Notes: generated by a model not told the origin, from the letters alone. DNA of 64,000 bases from Pseudomonas migulae (GCF_024169315.1 NZ_JALJWR010000001.1:5630501-5694500); one strand, 5' to 3'. Shown: positions 9,512 through 17,680, counted from the first letter of the stretch. Numbers and translations: made by a program.

Positions 9512-9589
9512 ATGTGCAACGGCAAATTGATGTTCAACAGTGCGCGTATTTGCCAGCTCCCCGGGCGTTGCGTTGAGTCACGGTCATGA
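9512..9589 (+). CDS. Possible 25-residue leader ORF coupled to pseC
   Basis: A short open frame begins at ATG 9512 after AAAAGGAC (9497-9504), at a workable Shine-Dalgarno spacing, and ends at TGA 9587-9589. That stop overlaps the first ATG of pseC (9586) as ATGA, the same overlap used between many genes of this island. The peptide contains three cysteines and resembles nothing I know. It may be a leader that couples translation to pseC, or the remnant of a gene cut at the edge of the inserted nonulosonate module. Coding status is unproven. Confidence 0.3.
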   Translation: MCNGKLMFNSARICQLPGRCVESRS

Positions 9590-10755
9590 TGCCTTACCGG
9601 ATTCCCTACGGTCGGCAGAACATTGATCAGGCGGATATCGACGCCGTGATGGAAGTGCTCAAGTCGCCCTGGCTGACCCAGGGGCCGACCATCGAACGCT
9701 TCGAAAAGGCCCTGGCCAATCACTGTCAGGCGGAGCACGCGGTTGCTGTGTGCAACGCCACGGCGGCGTTGCACATCGCCTGCCTGGTCGCGGATCTTGG
9801 CCCGGGAGATTACCTCTGGACCACTCCGAATACGTTCGTCGCGTCGGCCAACTGCGCTCGTTACTGTGGCGCCGACGTCGATTTCGTCGACATTGACCCG
9901 CACACCCTGAACCTTGATGCGAAGCTGCTCGCCGCGAAACTCGAGGTTGCCGAAGCCGCCGGAAAACTGCCCAAAGTGGTGATCGCGGTCGCTTTTGCCG
10001 GGCAGAGTTGCGACATGCGCACCCTCGCGCAGTTATCCGAGCGCTATGGCTTCACGCTGATCGAGGATGCCTCCCACGCAGTGGGGGCCTCATACCTGGG
10101 GCGGCCGGTCGGTTGTGGCCAATACGCCGCCATGACCATTTTCAGCTTTCATCCGGTCAAGATCATTACCAGCGCCGAGGGTGGCATGGTGCTGACCAAC
10201 AATGCCGGGTATGCCGAGCGTCTGCGGCGGCTGCGCAGCCATGGCATCACTGGTGATCCGGCACAGATGAAGGTGCCGGAGACGGGGTTGTGGTACTACC
10301 AGCAACTGGAGCTGGGCTTCAATTACCGGATGTCCGACTTGCATGCCGCATTGGGGCTGTCACAGATGGCGCGTCTGGAGACTTTTGTCGCCAAGCGGCG
10401 TCAACTGGCTGCACGCTATGCAACCCTGCTGGCAGGGCTTGCTGTGACATTGCCGGTCGAACAACAGGGCGCCGAGTCTGCCTGGCATCTGTATGTGGTG
10501 CGGTTGCAACTGTCGCGAATCACGCTCAGTCAGTCGCAGGTGTTCGAGGCTTTGCGGGCGGTGGGGCTGGGTGTGAACCTGCACTACATTCCGGTGCATT
10601 TGCAGCCTTACTACCGCGAGCAAGGTTTCAAGGACGGCGATTTTCCACAGGCCGAGCGTTATTTTTCCGAGGCCCTCAGCCTGCCGCTGTACCCCGATCT
10701 GACGGATGAAGAGCAAGACGAAGTGGTGGGGCATTTAAGGCGAATCCTGGGTTGA
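9586..10755 (+). CDS. pseC: UDP-4-amino-4,6-dideoxy-N-acetyl-altrosamine transaminase (PseC family)
   Basis: A 389-residue PLP aminotransferase of the PseC type. The N-terminus (IPYGRQNIDQADIDAV, then SPWLTQGP) is characteristic, the PLP lysine is K192 in FSFHPVKIITSAEGG, and D161 in LIEDASHAVGA is the usual PLP partner. PseC aminates the C4 ketone of the sugar made by PseB in pseudaminic acid synthesis. No PseB homologue is in the window, so the substrate must come from elsewhere in the genome. The start may be ATG 9586 or 9589; both overlap the stop of a short upstream frame. It opens the nonulosonate module. Confidence 0.88.
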   Translation: MMPYRIPYGRQNIDQADIDAVMEVLKSPWLTQGPTIERFEKALANHCQAEHAVAVCNATAALHIACLVADLGPGDYLWTTPNTFVASANCARYCGADVDFVDIDPHTLNLDAKLLAAKLEVAEAAGKLPKVVIAVAFAGQSCDMRTLAQLSERYGFTLIEDASHAVGASYLGRPVGCGQYAAMTIFSFHPVKIITSAEGGMVLTNNAGYAERLRRLRSHGITGDPAQMKVPETGLWYYQQLELGFNYRMSDLHAALGLSQMARLETFVAKRRQLAARYATLLAGLAVTLPVEQQGAESAWHLYVVRLQLSRITLSQSQVFEALRAVGLGVNLHYIPVHLQPYYREQGFKDGDFPQAERYFSEALSLPLYPDLTDEEQDEVVGHLRRILG

Positions 10756-10791
10756 TACTTTTTTGATGACCAATACAACTGGAGTGGCTTT

Positions 10792-11901
10792 GTGAAAGGG
10801 CAGCACGCAGCACGGGGAACAGGAGCGCCAAGCGTTCGGCAACCGGTTCTAAGCATCGCCGGGCGTCGCATAGGCCCGGCCGAGCCTCCTTACATCGTTG
10901 CCGAGATGTCCGGAAACCACAACGGTGACATCAACCGTGCCTTTCGCATTATTGAAGCCGCCAAGCTGGCGGGTGCTGATGCGGTCAAGATTCAGACGTA
11001 TCGCGCCGACACCATCACCATCGATCACTGCGGGCCAGAGTTCATGGTGAGCGGTGGTCTCTGGGATGGCCGTCGACTCTATGAGCTTTATGAAGAGGCG
11101 CACACGCCGTGGGAGTGGCACGAAGCGATCTTCGAGCATGGCCGCAAGGTCGGGATTACGGTGTTTTCATCGCCCTTTGATGCCACGGCGGTGGATTTTC
11201 TCGAGTCTCTTGGCGCACCGGCCTACAAGATTGCATCGCCTGAATTGATCGACCTGCCCCTCATCCGCAAGGTGGCGCGCACGGGAAAGCCCATCGTGAT
11301 GTCCACCGGCATGGCAACCCTTGAAGAGATCAGCGAAGCGATAGAAGCCGCGCGTGGGGCAGGGGCCACAGAGATTGTTGTCCTTCACTGCACAGCCGCG
11401 TATCCGGCGCCGCCGGAAGAGGCCAATCTGGCGACGATCGCCGAGATCGCCCGGCGTTTCGACGTCGTGGCCGGGCTCTCCGACCATACGCTTGGCACGG
11501 TGGTGTCTGCCATTGCAGTGGGGCTGGGGGCGTCGTTCATTGAAAAGCATTTCACTCTTGATCGCGCGGAGGGTGGGGTCGACAGCGCCTTCTCGCTGGA
11601 ACCCGCCGAACTGGCCGAGCTTGTGACGACGGCACGCATCGCCCATGTGGCGGTCGGCTCTCCGGCATTCGAGCCGACCCGGTCGGAAGAAATTGTCCTG
11701 AAAAATCGCCGTTCACTCTATGTCGTGGCGCCTGTCGCCAAGGGCGAGATGTTGACGGAGGCAAACGTGCGCTCTATCCGTCCCGGCAACGGGCTCAAAC
11801 CCAAATTTCTTGAGGCGGTGCTTGGGCGCAGGGCTGTGCGCGAGCTTGCCTTTGGCGAGCCGCTTGACGCCTCGATGATCGAGGGAGGAATTGATACATG
11901 A
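10792..11901 (+). CDS. pseI: Pseudaminic acid synthase (NeuB family)
   Basis: A 369-residue NeuB-family synthase that condenses a deaminated hexose with phosphoenolpyruvate to a nine-carbon nonulosonic acid. The N-terminal half has VAEMSGNHNGD (the SxNHN form is typical of PseI rather than NeuB), ADAVKIQTYRADT and FSSPFD; SDHTLGT and EKHFTLDR follow. A C-terminal SAF (antifreeze-like) domain covers about residues 290-360. An N-terminal extension of about 20 residues precedes the family core. The GTG start has GGAG at 10781-10784. A legionaminic-type product is possible but the motif pattern favours pseudaminic acid. Confidence 0.88.
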   Translation: MKGQHAARGTGAPSVRQPVLSIAGRRIGPAEPPYIVAEMSGNHNGDINRAFRIIEAAKLAGADAVKIQTYRADTITIDHCGPEFMVSGGLWDGRRLYELYEEAHTPWEWHEAIFEHGRKVGITVFSSPFDATAVDFLESLGAPAYKIASPELIDLPLIRKVARTGKPIVMSTGMATLEEISEAIEAARGAGATEIVVLHCTAAYPAPPEEANLATIAEIARRFDVVAGLSDHTLGTVVSAIAVGLGASFIEKHFTLDRAEGGVDSAFSLEPAELAELVTTARIAHVAVGSPAFEPTRSEEIVLKNRRSLYVVAPVAKGEMLTEANVRSIRPGNGLKPKFLEAVLGRRAVRELAFGEPLDASMIEGGIDT

Positions 11902-12599
11902 CCGGCACGCCTCGCGCCGTTGCGATCATTCCTGCCCGAGGTGGCAGCAAGCGAATCCCCCGTAAGAATATCCGCCTGTTTCGTGGTCGGCCCATGCTGG
12001 CCTGGTCCATTGAAGCGGCACTCGAATCCGGCGCTTTCGACACGGTCATGGTCAGCACCGATGACGCAGAGATTGCAGAAGCGGCACGCGCCTTGGGCGC
12101 CGAGGTGCCATTCCTGCGATCGGCAGTGGCAGCGGATGATCACGCCACAACGTCGCAGGTCCTGCTTGAGGTGCTGAGTCAATATGCCGAGGCGGGCGTG
12201 CAGTTCGATCTTGCCTGCTGCCTTTACCCGACGGCGCCTTTCGTGCGGGCACGGGACCTGGCTGACGGACGTGCGAAGCTGCTGGGAAGCCGGTTCGACG
12301 TCATCATGCCCGTCGCTGCTTTTTCTTATCCGATCTGGCGATCGCTGCAACGTGAGGACGATGGATGCATCACCCTCAACTTCCCTGAAAACCTCAACGC
12401 CCGGTCCCAGGACCTTCCGGTCGCCTATCACGATGCAGGTCAGTGGTACTGGTTCCGCATCGAGGCATTTCTGCGCGATCACGTGTTGATGGGGGCGAAC
12501 TCCGGCTCGATCGTTTTGCCTGCGATCCAGGTGCAGGACATCGATACCGAGGACGACTGGGCGCTTGCCGAGCTGAAACATGAAAGGATGTTTGGATGA
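11898..12599 (+). CDS. pseF: Pseudaminic acid cytidylyltransferase
   Basis: A 233-residue CMP-sugar synthetase that activates the nonulosonic acid with CTP. The N-terminal signature AIIPARGGSKRIPRKNI (residues 8-24) is the PseF/NeuA nucleotide-binding motif, and RIPRKN is the form usual in PseF. VSTDDAEIAE and the CLYPTAPF segment follow as expected. The ATG overlaps the pseI stop (ATGA), after a GAGGGAGG ribosome binding site, and its own stop overlaps the next start. Its product, a CMP-nonulosonate, is the donor that a Maf-type transferase (17705) would use on flagellin. Confidence 0.88.
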   Translation: MTGTPRAVAIIPARGGSKRIPRKNIRLFRGRPMLAWSIEAALESGAFDTVMVSTDDAEIAEAARALGAEVPFLRSAVAADDHATTSQVLLEVLSQYAEAGVQFDLACCLYPTAPFVRARDLADGRAKLLGSRFDVIMPVAAFSYPIWRSLQREDDGCITLNFPENLNARSQDLPVAYHDAGQWYWFRIEAFLRDHVLMGANSGSIVLPAIQVQDIDTEDDWALAELKHERMFG

Positions 12600-13483
12600 A
12601 TGACCCGCGACTACGCCGGCACGAGTTGGGTTTTCTGGAGGTGGTGGATCGCCCCACGCCGGAGGCCTTGAGCGAATATTATGCGCAGGCTTATTTTCAG
12701 ACCGCGGCCAGTAGCAGTTTTCGAAAATCCTATTCTGAAGAAGAACTCGAGGTCATCGAGCTGCGAATCGCGCAAAAGGCAGGTCAGGCTCGCACGCTCT
12801 TGAGTGATGATCAGCCCGGTAGCCTCCTTGATGTCGGCTGCGGTGAAGGCTTCGTGCTCAGGTTCTTCGATCGGCTCGGTTGGCAGGTTCAAGGTATCGA
12901 CTACAGCCGCGCAGGCGTGCAGCAGGTCAATCCGGCGTACGCCGACCACGTCGAGCAGGGTGATGTCTTCGAACTGCTCGAGGCCCGTATCGCGTCTGGA
13001 AAACAATACGATCTGGTCTGGCTGGGCAACGTACTCGAGCATGTGCTGGATCCCGTGAGCCTGTTGCAATCACTGCGCCGATTAGTGGCTCCAGACGGGC
13101 TTCTTGTGGTGACTGTTCCGAACGACGGCACCGCTTATCACGAGGAACTGTACGCGGCGGGCACGATACCTGAGCGGTTCTGGGTCGCCGTGCCCGATCA
13201 TCTGTCGTACTTCACCGCTGACAGCCTGCGCCGAACGGCTGAGGCAACGGACTGGGATTGCCTTGCGATTCAGGGCGATTTTCCGATCGACCTGTTTCTT
13301 GCACACGAAGGATCAAACTACGTCGCTGATCGTTCCCAGGGGCCTGCAGCCCACCGGGCCCGGTTGACGCTCGAGCGGTTGATCGGGCAGGCGGGCATCG
13401 AAGCTGCCAACCGCTTTTACGCTTCACTCGTTGATGTGGGGTTCGGTCGTAACCTGACCGCGTTCTTTAGACCGAAACCCTGA
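12596..13483 (+). CDS. Class I SAM-dependent methyltransferase
   Basis: A 295-residue methyltransferase of the UbiG/Methyltransf_23 type. Motif I is SLLDVGCGEGFVLRFF near residues 77-92, motif II GIDYSRAG, and motif IV VWLGNVLEHVLDP. The C-terminal third has an aromatic-rich PDHLSYFTADSLRR segment common in methyltransferases of polysaccharide loci. It is fused by ATGA overlap to pseF, so it most likely methylates the nonulosonate or its N-acyl group; the target atom is unknown. Not part of the canonical Pse pathway. Confidence 0.75.
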   Translation: MNDPRLRRHELGFLEVVDRPTPEALSEYYAQAYFQTAASSSFRKSYSEEELEVIELRIAQKAGQARTLLSDDQPGSLLDVGCGEGFVLRFFDRLGWQVQGIDYSRAGVQQVNPAYADHVEQGDVFELLEARIASGKQYDLVWLGNVLEHVLDPVSLLQSLRRLVAPDGLLVVTVPNDGTAYHEELYAAGTIPERFWVAVPDHLSYFTADSLRRTAEATDWDCLAIQGDFPIDLFLAHEGSNYVADRSQGPAAHRARLTLERLIGQAGIEAANRFYASLVDVGFGRNLTAFFRPKP

Positions 13484-13494
13484 GGAGTCACTAC

Positions 13495-14247
13495 ATGACA
13501 GACAGCACCATACGAACACTTGTCGGCTCGACGCAGTCCGAGACTGAGCGCAAGCAGATGCTTGTCGACCGACTTCGCGCCTCACGGATTCCGGACCGCG
13601 AGCTATTGGACAACATCGGCCTCTACCTCACGCGACAAACGCTGTCGCGGATCAACTTCATGCAGATGCTCTATCAGATGATCGTGCCCGTTCACGGGGT
13701 CATCATGGAGTTTGGTGTGCGTTGGGGGCAGAACATGGCGTTGTTCTCCACGTTGAGGGGAATACACGAGCCCTTCAATTACAACCGCAAGATCATCGGC
13801 TTCGATACCTTTGAAGGTTTTCCTTCGGTGGCGCCTCAGGATGGCGGCAGTGTACAGGCGGGTGACTATGGCGTTGTCGAGAACTGGAAAGAGGAGCTCG
13901 AGGACATCCTCGACTTCCACACGCAGAATGCGCCAATCCCGCACAAGAAAAAGCATGAGCTGGTCCAGGGAGATGCCACGCTGACGCTTCCCGGCTACCT
14001 CAAGGGTCATCCCGAAACCATCGTGGCGCTGGCCTATTTTGACTTCGATATCTACAAGCCGACCCGCGATTGTCTCGAGGCGATCCTGCCGTACCTGACC
14101 AAGGGCAGCATCCTGGCGTTTGACGAACTCAATACACCGCAATTTCCGGGTGAAACCCTCGCCGTGCGCGAAGTGCTGGGGTTGTCTCGTTACGCCATAC
14201 GGCGTGATCCATCCAACCCGCTGACTTCGTACCTGGTGATCGAATGA
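13495..14247 (+). CDS. TylF/MycF-like sugar O-methyltransferase fold protein
   Basis: A 250-residue protein resembling TylF/MycF-type O-methyltransferases. Visible features are a SAM-type GVIMEFGVRWGQNMALF segment near residue 68, GFDTFEGFP, and the acidic FDFDIYKPTRD segment with a following DELN, which matches the metal-binding acidic residues of the family. Related genes occur in nonulosonate and O-antigen loci, sometimes under misleading names. It has GAGGAG just before the ATG and 11 bases between genes; its stop overlaps the next start. It is the second methyltransferase-like enzyme of this module, which suggests an unusually decorated product. Confidence 0.65.
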   Translation: MTDSTIRTLVGSTQSETERKQMLVDRLRASRIPDRELLDNIGLYLTRQTLSRINFMQMLYQMIVPVHGVIMEFGVRWGQNMALFSTLRGIHEPFNYNRKIIGFDTFEGFPSVAPQDGGSVQAGDYGVVENWKEELEDILDFHTQNAPIPHKKKHELVQGDATLTLPGYLKGHPETIVALAYFDFDIYKPTRDCLEAILPYLTKGSILAFDELNTPQFPGETLAVREVLGLSRYAIRRDPSNPLTSYLVIE

Positions 14248-14834
14248 GTGCAGACGCCATTCGATACCAGGTGATGCCGAACCCGCGCCTTTCAGACGGG
14301 GTGCTTGACCTGCGAGCTGTGCAGCCGGCCGACATCGAAGCGATACGGCAATGGCGCAATGCCCAGATGGATGTGCTGCGCCAAACGGCTCCGATATCCC
14401 CTGAACAGCAGGAGCGGTATTTTGTCGAGCAGGTCTGGCCACAGACCGAAAGCCTGGAACCCTCGCAGGTCTTGGTCACACTGGAACGTGCAGGGGTCTT
14501 GATCGGGTACGGTGGCCTGGTCCACATTTCCTGGCCAAACCGCAGGGCCGAGGTTTCGTTTTTGCTCACCCCGGAACTCGAAAAGAACTCAGACGAACTC
14601 ATCGCCCTGTTTTCACGCTTCCTCGACTTGATGAAACAACTGGCTTTCGGAGATCTTGGATTGCGGCGCCTCTGCACCGAAACATTCGAGCACCGCACCC
14701 GCCATATCGCGACCCTGGAGGCTTCGGGATTTCGTTGCGAGGGACGCTTGCGTGAGCATGTGTTGGTTGACGGTAGGCCCATGGACTCGTTTGCCCATGG
14801 CTTGCTTGCCTGTGAATGGAAAAGCGCTCAGTGA
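14244..14834 (+). CDS. pseH: GNAT acetyltransferase, PseH-like
   Basis: A 196-residue GNAT protein. It has the layout seen in PseH of nonulosonate clusters: LDLRAVQPADIEAIRQWRN at the start, a central VLIGYGGLVHISWPNRRAEVSF, then an LRRLCTETFEHRTRHIATLEASGF helix-strand unit. PseH N-acetylates the C4 amine that PseC installs. Gene order supports the role: it belongs to the same run of overlapping genes as pseC, pseI and pseF. Another N-acyl donor than acetyl-CoA is possible. The start overlaps the TylF-like gene stop by ATGA. Confidence 0.65.
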   Translation: MSADAIRYQVMPNPRLSDGVLDLRAVQPADIEAIRQWRNAQMDVLRQTAPISPEQQERYFVEQVWPQTESLEPSQVLVTLERAGVLIGYGGLVHISWPNRRAEVSFLLTPELEKNSDELIALFSRFLDLMKQLAFGDLGLRRLCTETFEHRTRHIATLEASGFRCEGRLREHVLVDGRPMDSFAHGLLACEWKSAQ

Positions 14835-15802
14835 ATGAGAGTCAGGTTCGCATAAATGTGCTCGTCACTTCCGCTTCGCGTAAGGCACCGCTGGTGCGCG
14901 CCATGCAGGAAGCGGTCAGGCGTATAAATCCCGATGCTCGCGTTTTTGCCGGCGATCTCGATCCTGAAGCGCCAGCTCGTTATGTGGCTGACGGGTTCTG
15001 GCAGATGCCGCCCATTACCGACGCTGAACTGCCTGCGCTGATCCAAGGCTGTCACGAACGCGGGATTGCGGTGGTGTTTCCAACCCGCGATGGCGAATTG
15101 CTCTTTTGGGCGCGCCATCGCGCAACGCTGTCTGAAGCGGGAATCTGCGTCGTCGTCTCAAGCCTTGGGGCGGTCGAGCGCTGCCTCGATAAGTTCGCTT
15201 TCTCAGACTTCGGTAAAAAGGTCGGACTCCCTGTCATCGATGCGGCGATGAACCCCGAGGCGGTTGGTGCCGGACCTTATGTGGTGAAAGAACGTTTCGG
15301 TGCCGGCAGCCGTTCGATCGGACTTGATTTGTCCCTTGATGCCGCTCGCCATCACGGAAAAAACCTGGACGCGCCGATCTATCAGTCATTTGTGCCGGGG
15401 CCGGAAATCAGTATCGACGGCTGGATTGATCGCGGCGGCTCGGTGGTGGGGGTGGTGCTGCGCAGTCGCGACCGAGTGATCGCTGGCGAATCACAGATAA
15501 CGACCACATTTCGCAGTGAAGCGCTCGAGCGTGAAGCTGTTCGCGCACTGCAGGCGCTGGACTTACGTGGTCCCGTGGTGATGCAGGCAATCGTCATCAA
15601 CGACACCATGCGCATCATTGAATGCAATCCTCGCTTCGGCGGTGCCTCCACAACCGCCATCGCTGCCGGGCTGGACGTCCTTTACTGGAGCCTTGCAGAG
15701 GCCTTCGGCCAAGGGCTGCCAGCTGTTTTCAAGCGTATTGCGGGGGAGGTAAGACAAGTTCGTCTGCCTACTGATCTGGTGCTGCATGATCCTGATTTTT
15801 GA
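14831..15802 (+). CDS. ATP-grasp ligase of unknown substrate
   Basis: A 323-residue ATP-grasp protein related to the carbamoyl-phosphate-synthase-large/PylC-like group. It opens with INVLVTSASRKAPLVRAM, followed by an AGDLDPEAPARYVAD segment; the central GPYVVKERFGAGSRSIG is the ATP-binding loop with its lysine, and RIIECNPRFGGAS holds the metal-binding Glu and Asn. ATP-grasp ligases couple a carboxylate to an amine or thiol. Here a sugar carboxylate, or an amino acid to be attached to a sugar amine, are plausible substrates; neither is shown. I chose GTG 14831 (overlapping the previous TGA); ATG 14816 is an in-frame alternative without a ribosome binding site. Confidence 0.75.
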   Translation: MNESQVRINVLVTSASRKAPLVRAMQEAVRRINPDARVFAGDLDPEAPARYVADGFWQMPPITDAELPALIQGCHERGIAVVFPTRDGELLFWARHRATLSEAGICVVVSSLGAVERCLDKFAFSDFGKKVGLPVIDAAMNPEAVGAGPYVVKERFGAGSRSIGLDLSLDAARHHGKNLDAPIYQSFVPGPEISIDGWIDRGGSVVGVVLRSRDRVIAGESQITTTFRSEALEREAVRALQALDLRGPVVMQAIVINDTMRIIECNPRFGGASTTAIAAGLDVLYWSLAEAFGQGLPAVFKRIAGEVRQVRLPTDLVLHDPDF

Positions 15803-16481
15803 TCTTGACGATACGCTTTACGACGAAAGCAGCTTTGTCACCAGCGGACTCGGCGCAGTGGCCCGTCACGGCCAGGCTGCCTATGGATGGAACGCCGAGC
15901 GTTCGCTGGACTTTATGCTCGACGTACTTGAGCGTGAGGGGCGAGGACGGGTTTTTGATCGATGGCTTGCGTCGCATGAGCAGTTGTCGAAGGCGCGTGT
16001 CGCTGAGTGCGTGAACATTTATCGCCATCATCGCCCGAGCCTTGAATTGTTTCCCGCTGCCAGACTCGTGCTCGACCGATACCGTGGGCAAGTACCGCTC
16101 TATCTCGTCACCGACGGGCACAAGATCGTGCAAAAGAACAAAGTCGATGCACTGGGATTGTCTCCGGAGTTTCAGCGAGTCTTTATCACGCATCGTTTTG
16201 GTATCCGCCATGCCAAGCCTTCCATCCACTGCTTCGAGCTTATTCGCCAGGCGGAAGGCTGTCGCTGGGCCGATATGGTTTACGTGGGTGACAACCCCTC
16301 CAAGGATTTCGTGAACCTCAAACCGCTTGGCGCATTGACGGTCCGGGTGCAGACCGGTGGGCATCGCGACGTCGTGGCTCTGCCGGGCTACGATTCGCAG
16401 GTTTCCATCCCTGACCTTGACGCACTGCCCGAGGTGCTGGCCGCTCACTTTGAGCGGTCGCACTGCAGCTTATCGGCCTGA
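15786..16481 (+). CDS. HAD-superfamily phosphatase
   Basis: A 231-residue haloacid-dehalogenase-type hydrolase. Motif I is FDLDDTLYDE with nucleophile D6 and acid/base D8; motif II is LYLVTDG; the motif III lysine lies in RHAKPS; motif IV is VYVGDNPSKDF. A helical cap occupies about residues 15-95. It overlaps the ATP-grasp gene by 17 bases, which suggests the two proteins act together. It could remove a phosphate from a nonulosonate 9-phosphate (as in sialic acid synthesis) or from an acyl-phosphate by-product; the first role would not be needed in the ordinary Pse pathway. Confidence 0.75.
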   Translation: MILIFDLDDTLYDESSFVTSGLGAVARHGQAAYGWNAERSLDFMLDVLEREGRGRVFDRWLASHEQLSKARVAECVNIYRHHRPSLELFPAARLVLDRYRGQVPLYLVTDGHKIVQKNKVDALGLSPEFQRVFITHRFGIRHAKPSIHCFELIRQAEGCRWADMVYVGDNPSKDFVNLKPLGALTVRVQTGGHRDVVALPGYDSQVSIPDLDALPEVLAAHFERSHCSLSA

Positions 16482-16598
16482 TTCGGCAAAATAGCGTGAC
16501 CTGCGAGTCATAACGCGCATCTTCACTGTATTGTATTAATAGGGAAGGTGGCGCCTGGCCTGTTTCTGGCCCAGTGATAGCCTTTTATTCTTCCCGCT

Positions 16599-16623
16599 GT
16601 CGCCTCGATGGGGCGGCGTTTTT
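16599..16623 (+). terminator. Possible intrinsic terminator of the nonulosonate operon
   Basis: GTCGCC and GGCGGC form a short stem around a TCGATG loop, with a T run at 16619-16623. It lies in the 212-base gap between the HAD gene and the KAS III gene. The same gap has a CTGGCC/GGCCCAG inverted pair at about 16555-16576 and a TATTAAT run at about 16533-16540 that could be a -10 element; none of these is strong. Confidence 0.4.
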
Positions 16624-16693
16624 CTCTGTTTGTCGGCGCCCCTCGAATCATGACGAGCGGTGGTATTGGGCTGTTTATTATTGGGAAGCCGTA

Positions 16694-17620
16694 ATGATTG
16701 GCATAAAAAGCATTGCGAGCTACGTTCCTGTAGCCGGCGTGGACAATTACGCACAAGGTGCAAAATTCGAAAAGGATGAAGAGTTCATCCTCGGCAAGAT
16801 TGGTTCAGCCTTCCTGCCGCGCAAAGACGCCGGGCAGGAAACGTCGGACCTGTGTGTCGAAGCGGCCAATGCGCTGTTCGCCAACAATCCCGACCTGAAG
16901 CGTGAAGACATCGACGTGCTGATCGTCGTCACTCAGAACGGCGACGAAGAAGGCCTGCCACACACCGCTGCAATCGTTCAGGACAAACTGGGCCTGCCAA
17001 CTACCGTGGCGGCGTTCGATATTTCCCTGGGCTGCTCCGGTTACGTCTACGGCATTTACGCGATCAAGGGCTTCATGGAGGCCGCGGGCCTGAAGAATGG
17101 CCTGCTGATCACCGCCGATCCGTATTCGAAGATCGTCGACCCGGAAGACCGCAACACCACCATGCTGTTCGGCGATGCCGCCACGGCGACCTGGATGGGT
17201 GAAAACGCACCCTGGCAGTTGGGCAAGGCCAAGTTCGGCACCGACGGTTCCGGCGCGTCGCACCTGAAGGTCACCGACGGTGTGTTTTTCATGAACGGCC
17301 GCCAGGTGTTCAACTTCGCGCTGCTCAAGGTTCCGGCACATTTGCATGAACTGCTGGCCGACTCGCAGCTGACGGCTGACGATATCGATGCCTTTTGCAT
17401 CCATCAGGGCAGTGCAGCGATTGTCGATGCCGTGGCACGACGTTTCGAGGGCGAGCCCGAGAAGTTCATCAAGGACATGGTCGAGACCGGCAACACCGTG
17501 TCGTCGAGCATTCCGTTGCTGCTGGAAAAACACGTTCTGGACTCCAGCTGGAAGCGCGTTGCGTTAAGCGGTTTCGGCGTGGGACTGTCATGGGGCTCGG
17601 CGATTATCTATCGCCCTTGA
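16694..17620 (+). CDS. 3-oxoacyl-ACP synthase III-like ketosynthase of the flagellin glycosylation locus
   Basis: A 308-residue FabH-family condensing enzyme. The catalytic triad is intact: C114 in DISLGCSGYVYG, H237 in FCIHQGSAA and N267 in ETGNTVSSS. Genes of this type stand next to flagellin in P. syringae (orf3) and in a-type P. aeruginosa, where they are needed for the full glycan, presumably to make a short acyl chain such as 3-hydroxybutyryl for an amino sugar. Start ATG 16694 is chosen because MIGIKSIASYVP is the family N-terminus and GGGAAG lies at 16683-16688; an upstream frame from 16574 adds 40 residues without homology. Confidence 0.85.
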   Translation: MIGIKSIASYVPVAGVDNYAQGAKFEKDEEFILGKIGSAFLPRKDAGQETSDLCVEAANALFANNPDLKREDIDVLIVVTQNGDEEGLPHTAAIVQDKLGLPTTVAAFDISLGCSGYVYGIYAIKGFMEAAGLKNGLLITADPYSKIVDPEDRNTTMLFGDAATATWMGENAPWQLGKAKFGTDGSGASHLKVTDGVFFMNGRQVFNFALLKVPAHLHELLADSQLTADDIDAFCIHQGSAAIVDAVARRFEGEPEKFIKDMVETGNTVSSSIPLLLEKHVLDSSWKRVALSGFGVGLSWGSAIIYRP

Positions 17621-17645
17621 ACCCCTAAAAGCCAGGCACAAAAAA

Positions 17646-17680
17646 AGCGTTCAAGGTGTAACCTTGAGCGCTATTTTTTT
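17646..17680 (+). terminator. Intrinsic terminator after the KAS III gene
   Basis: A 12-bp stem (AGCGTTCAAGGT with ACCTTGAGCGCT, one G-U pair) closes a GTA loop and is followed by seven T residues. It is a strong Rho-independent terminator and separates the glycan-synthesis genes from the Maf gene. Confidence 0.85.

Noticed and set aside
15786..16481. HAD gene as a replacement for PseG
   Set aside because: PseG is a GT-B-fold UDP-sugar hydrolase; a HAD phosphatase would not be expected to cleave the sugar-UDP bond.
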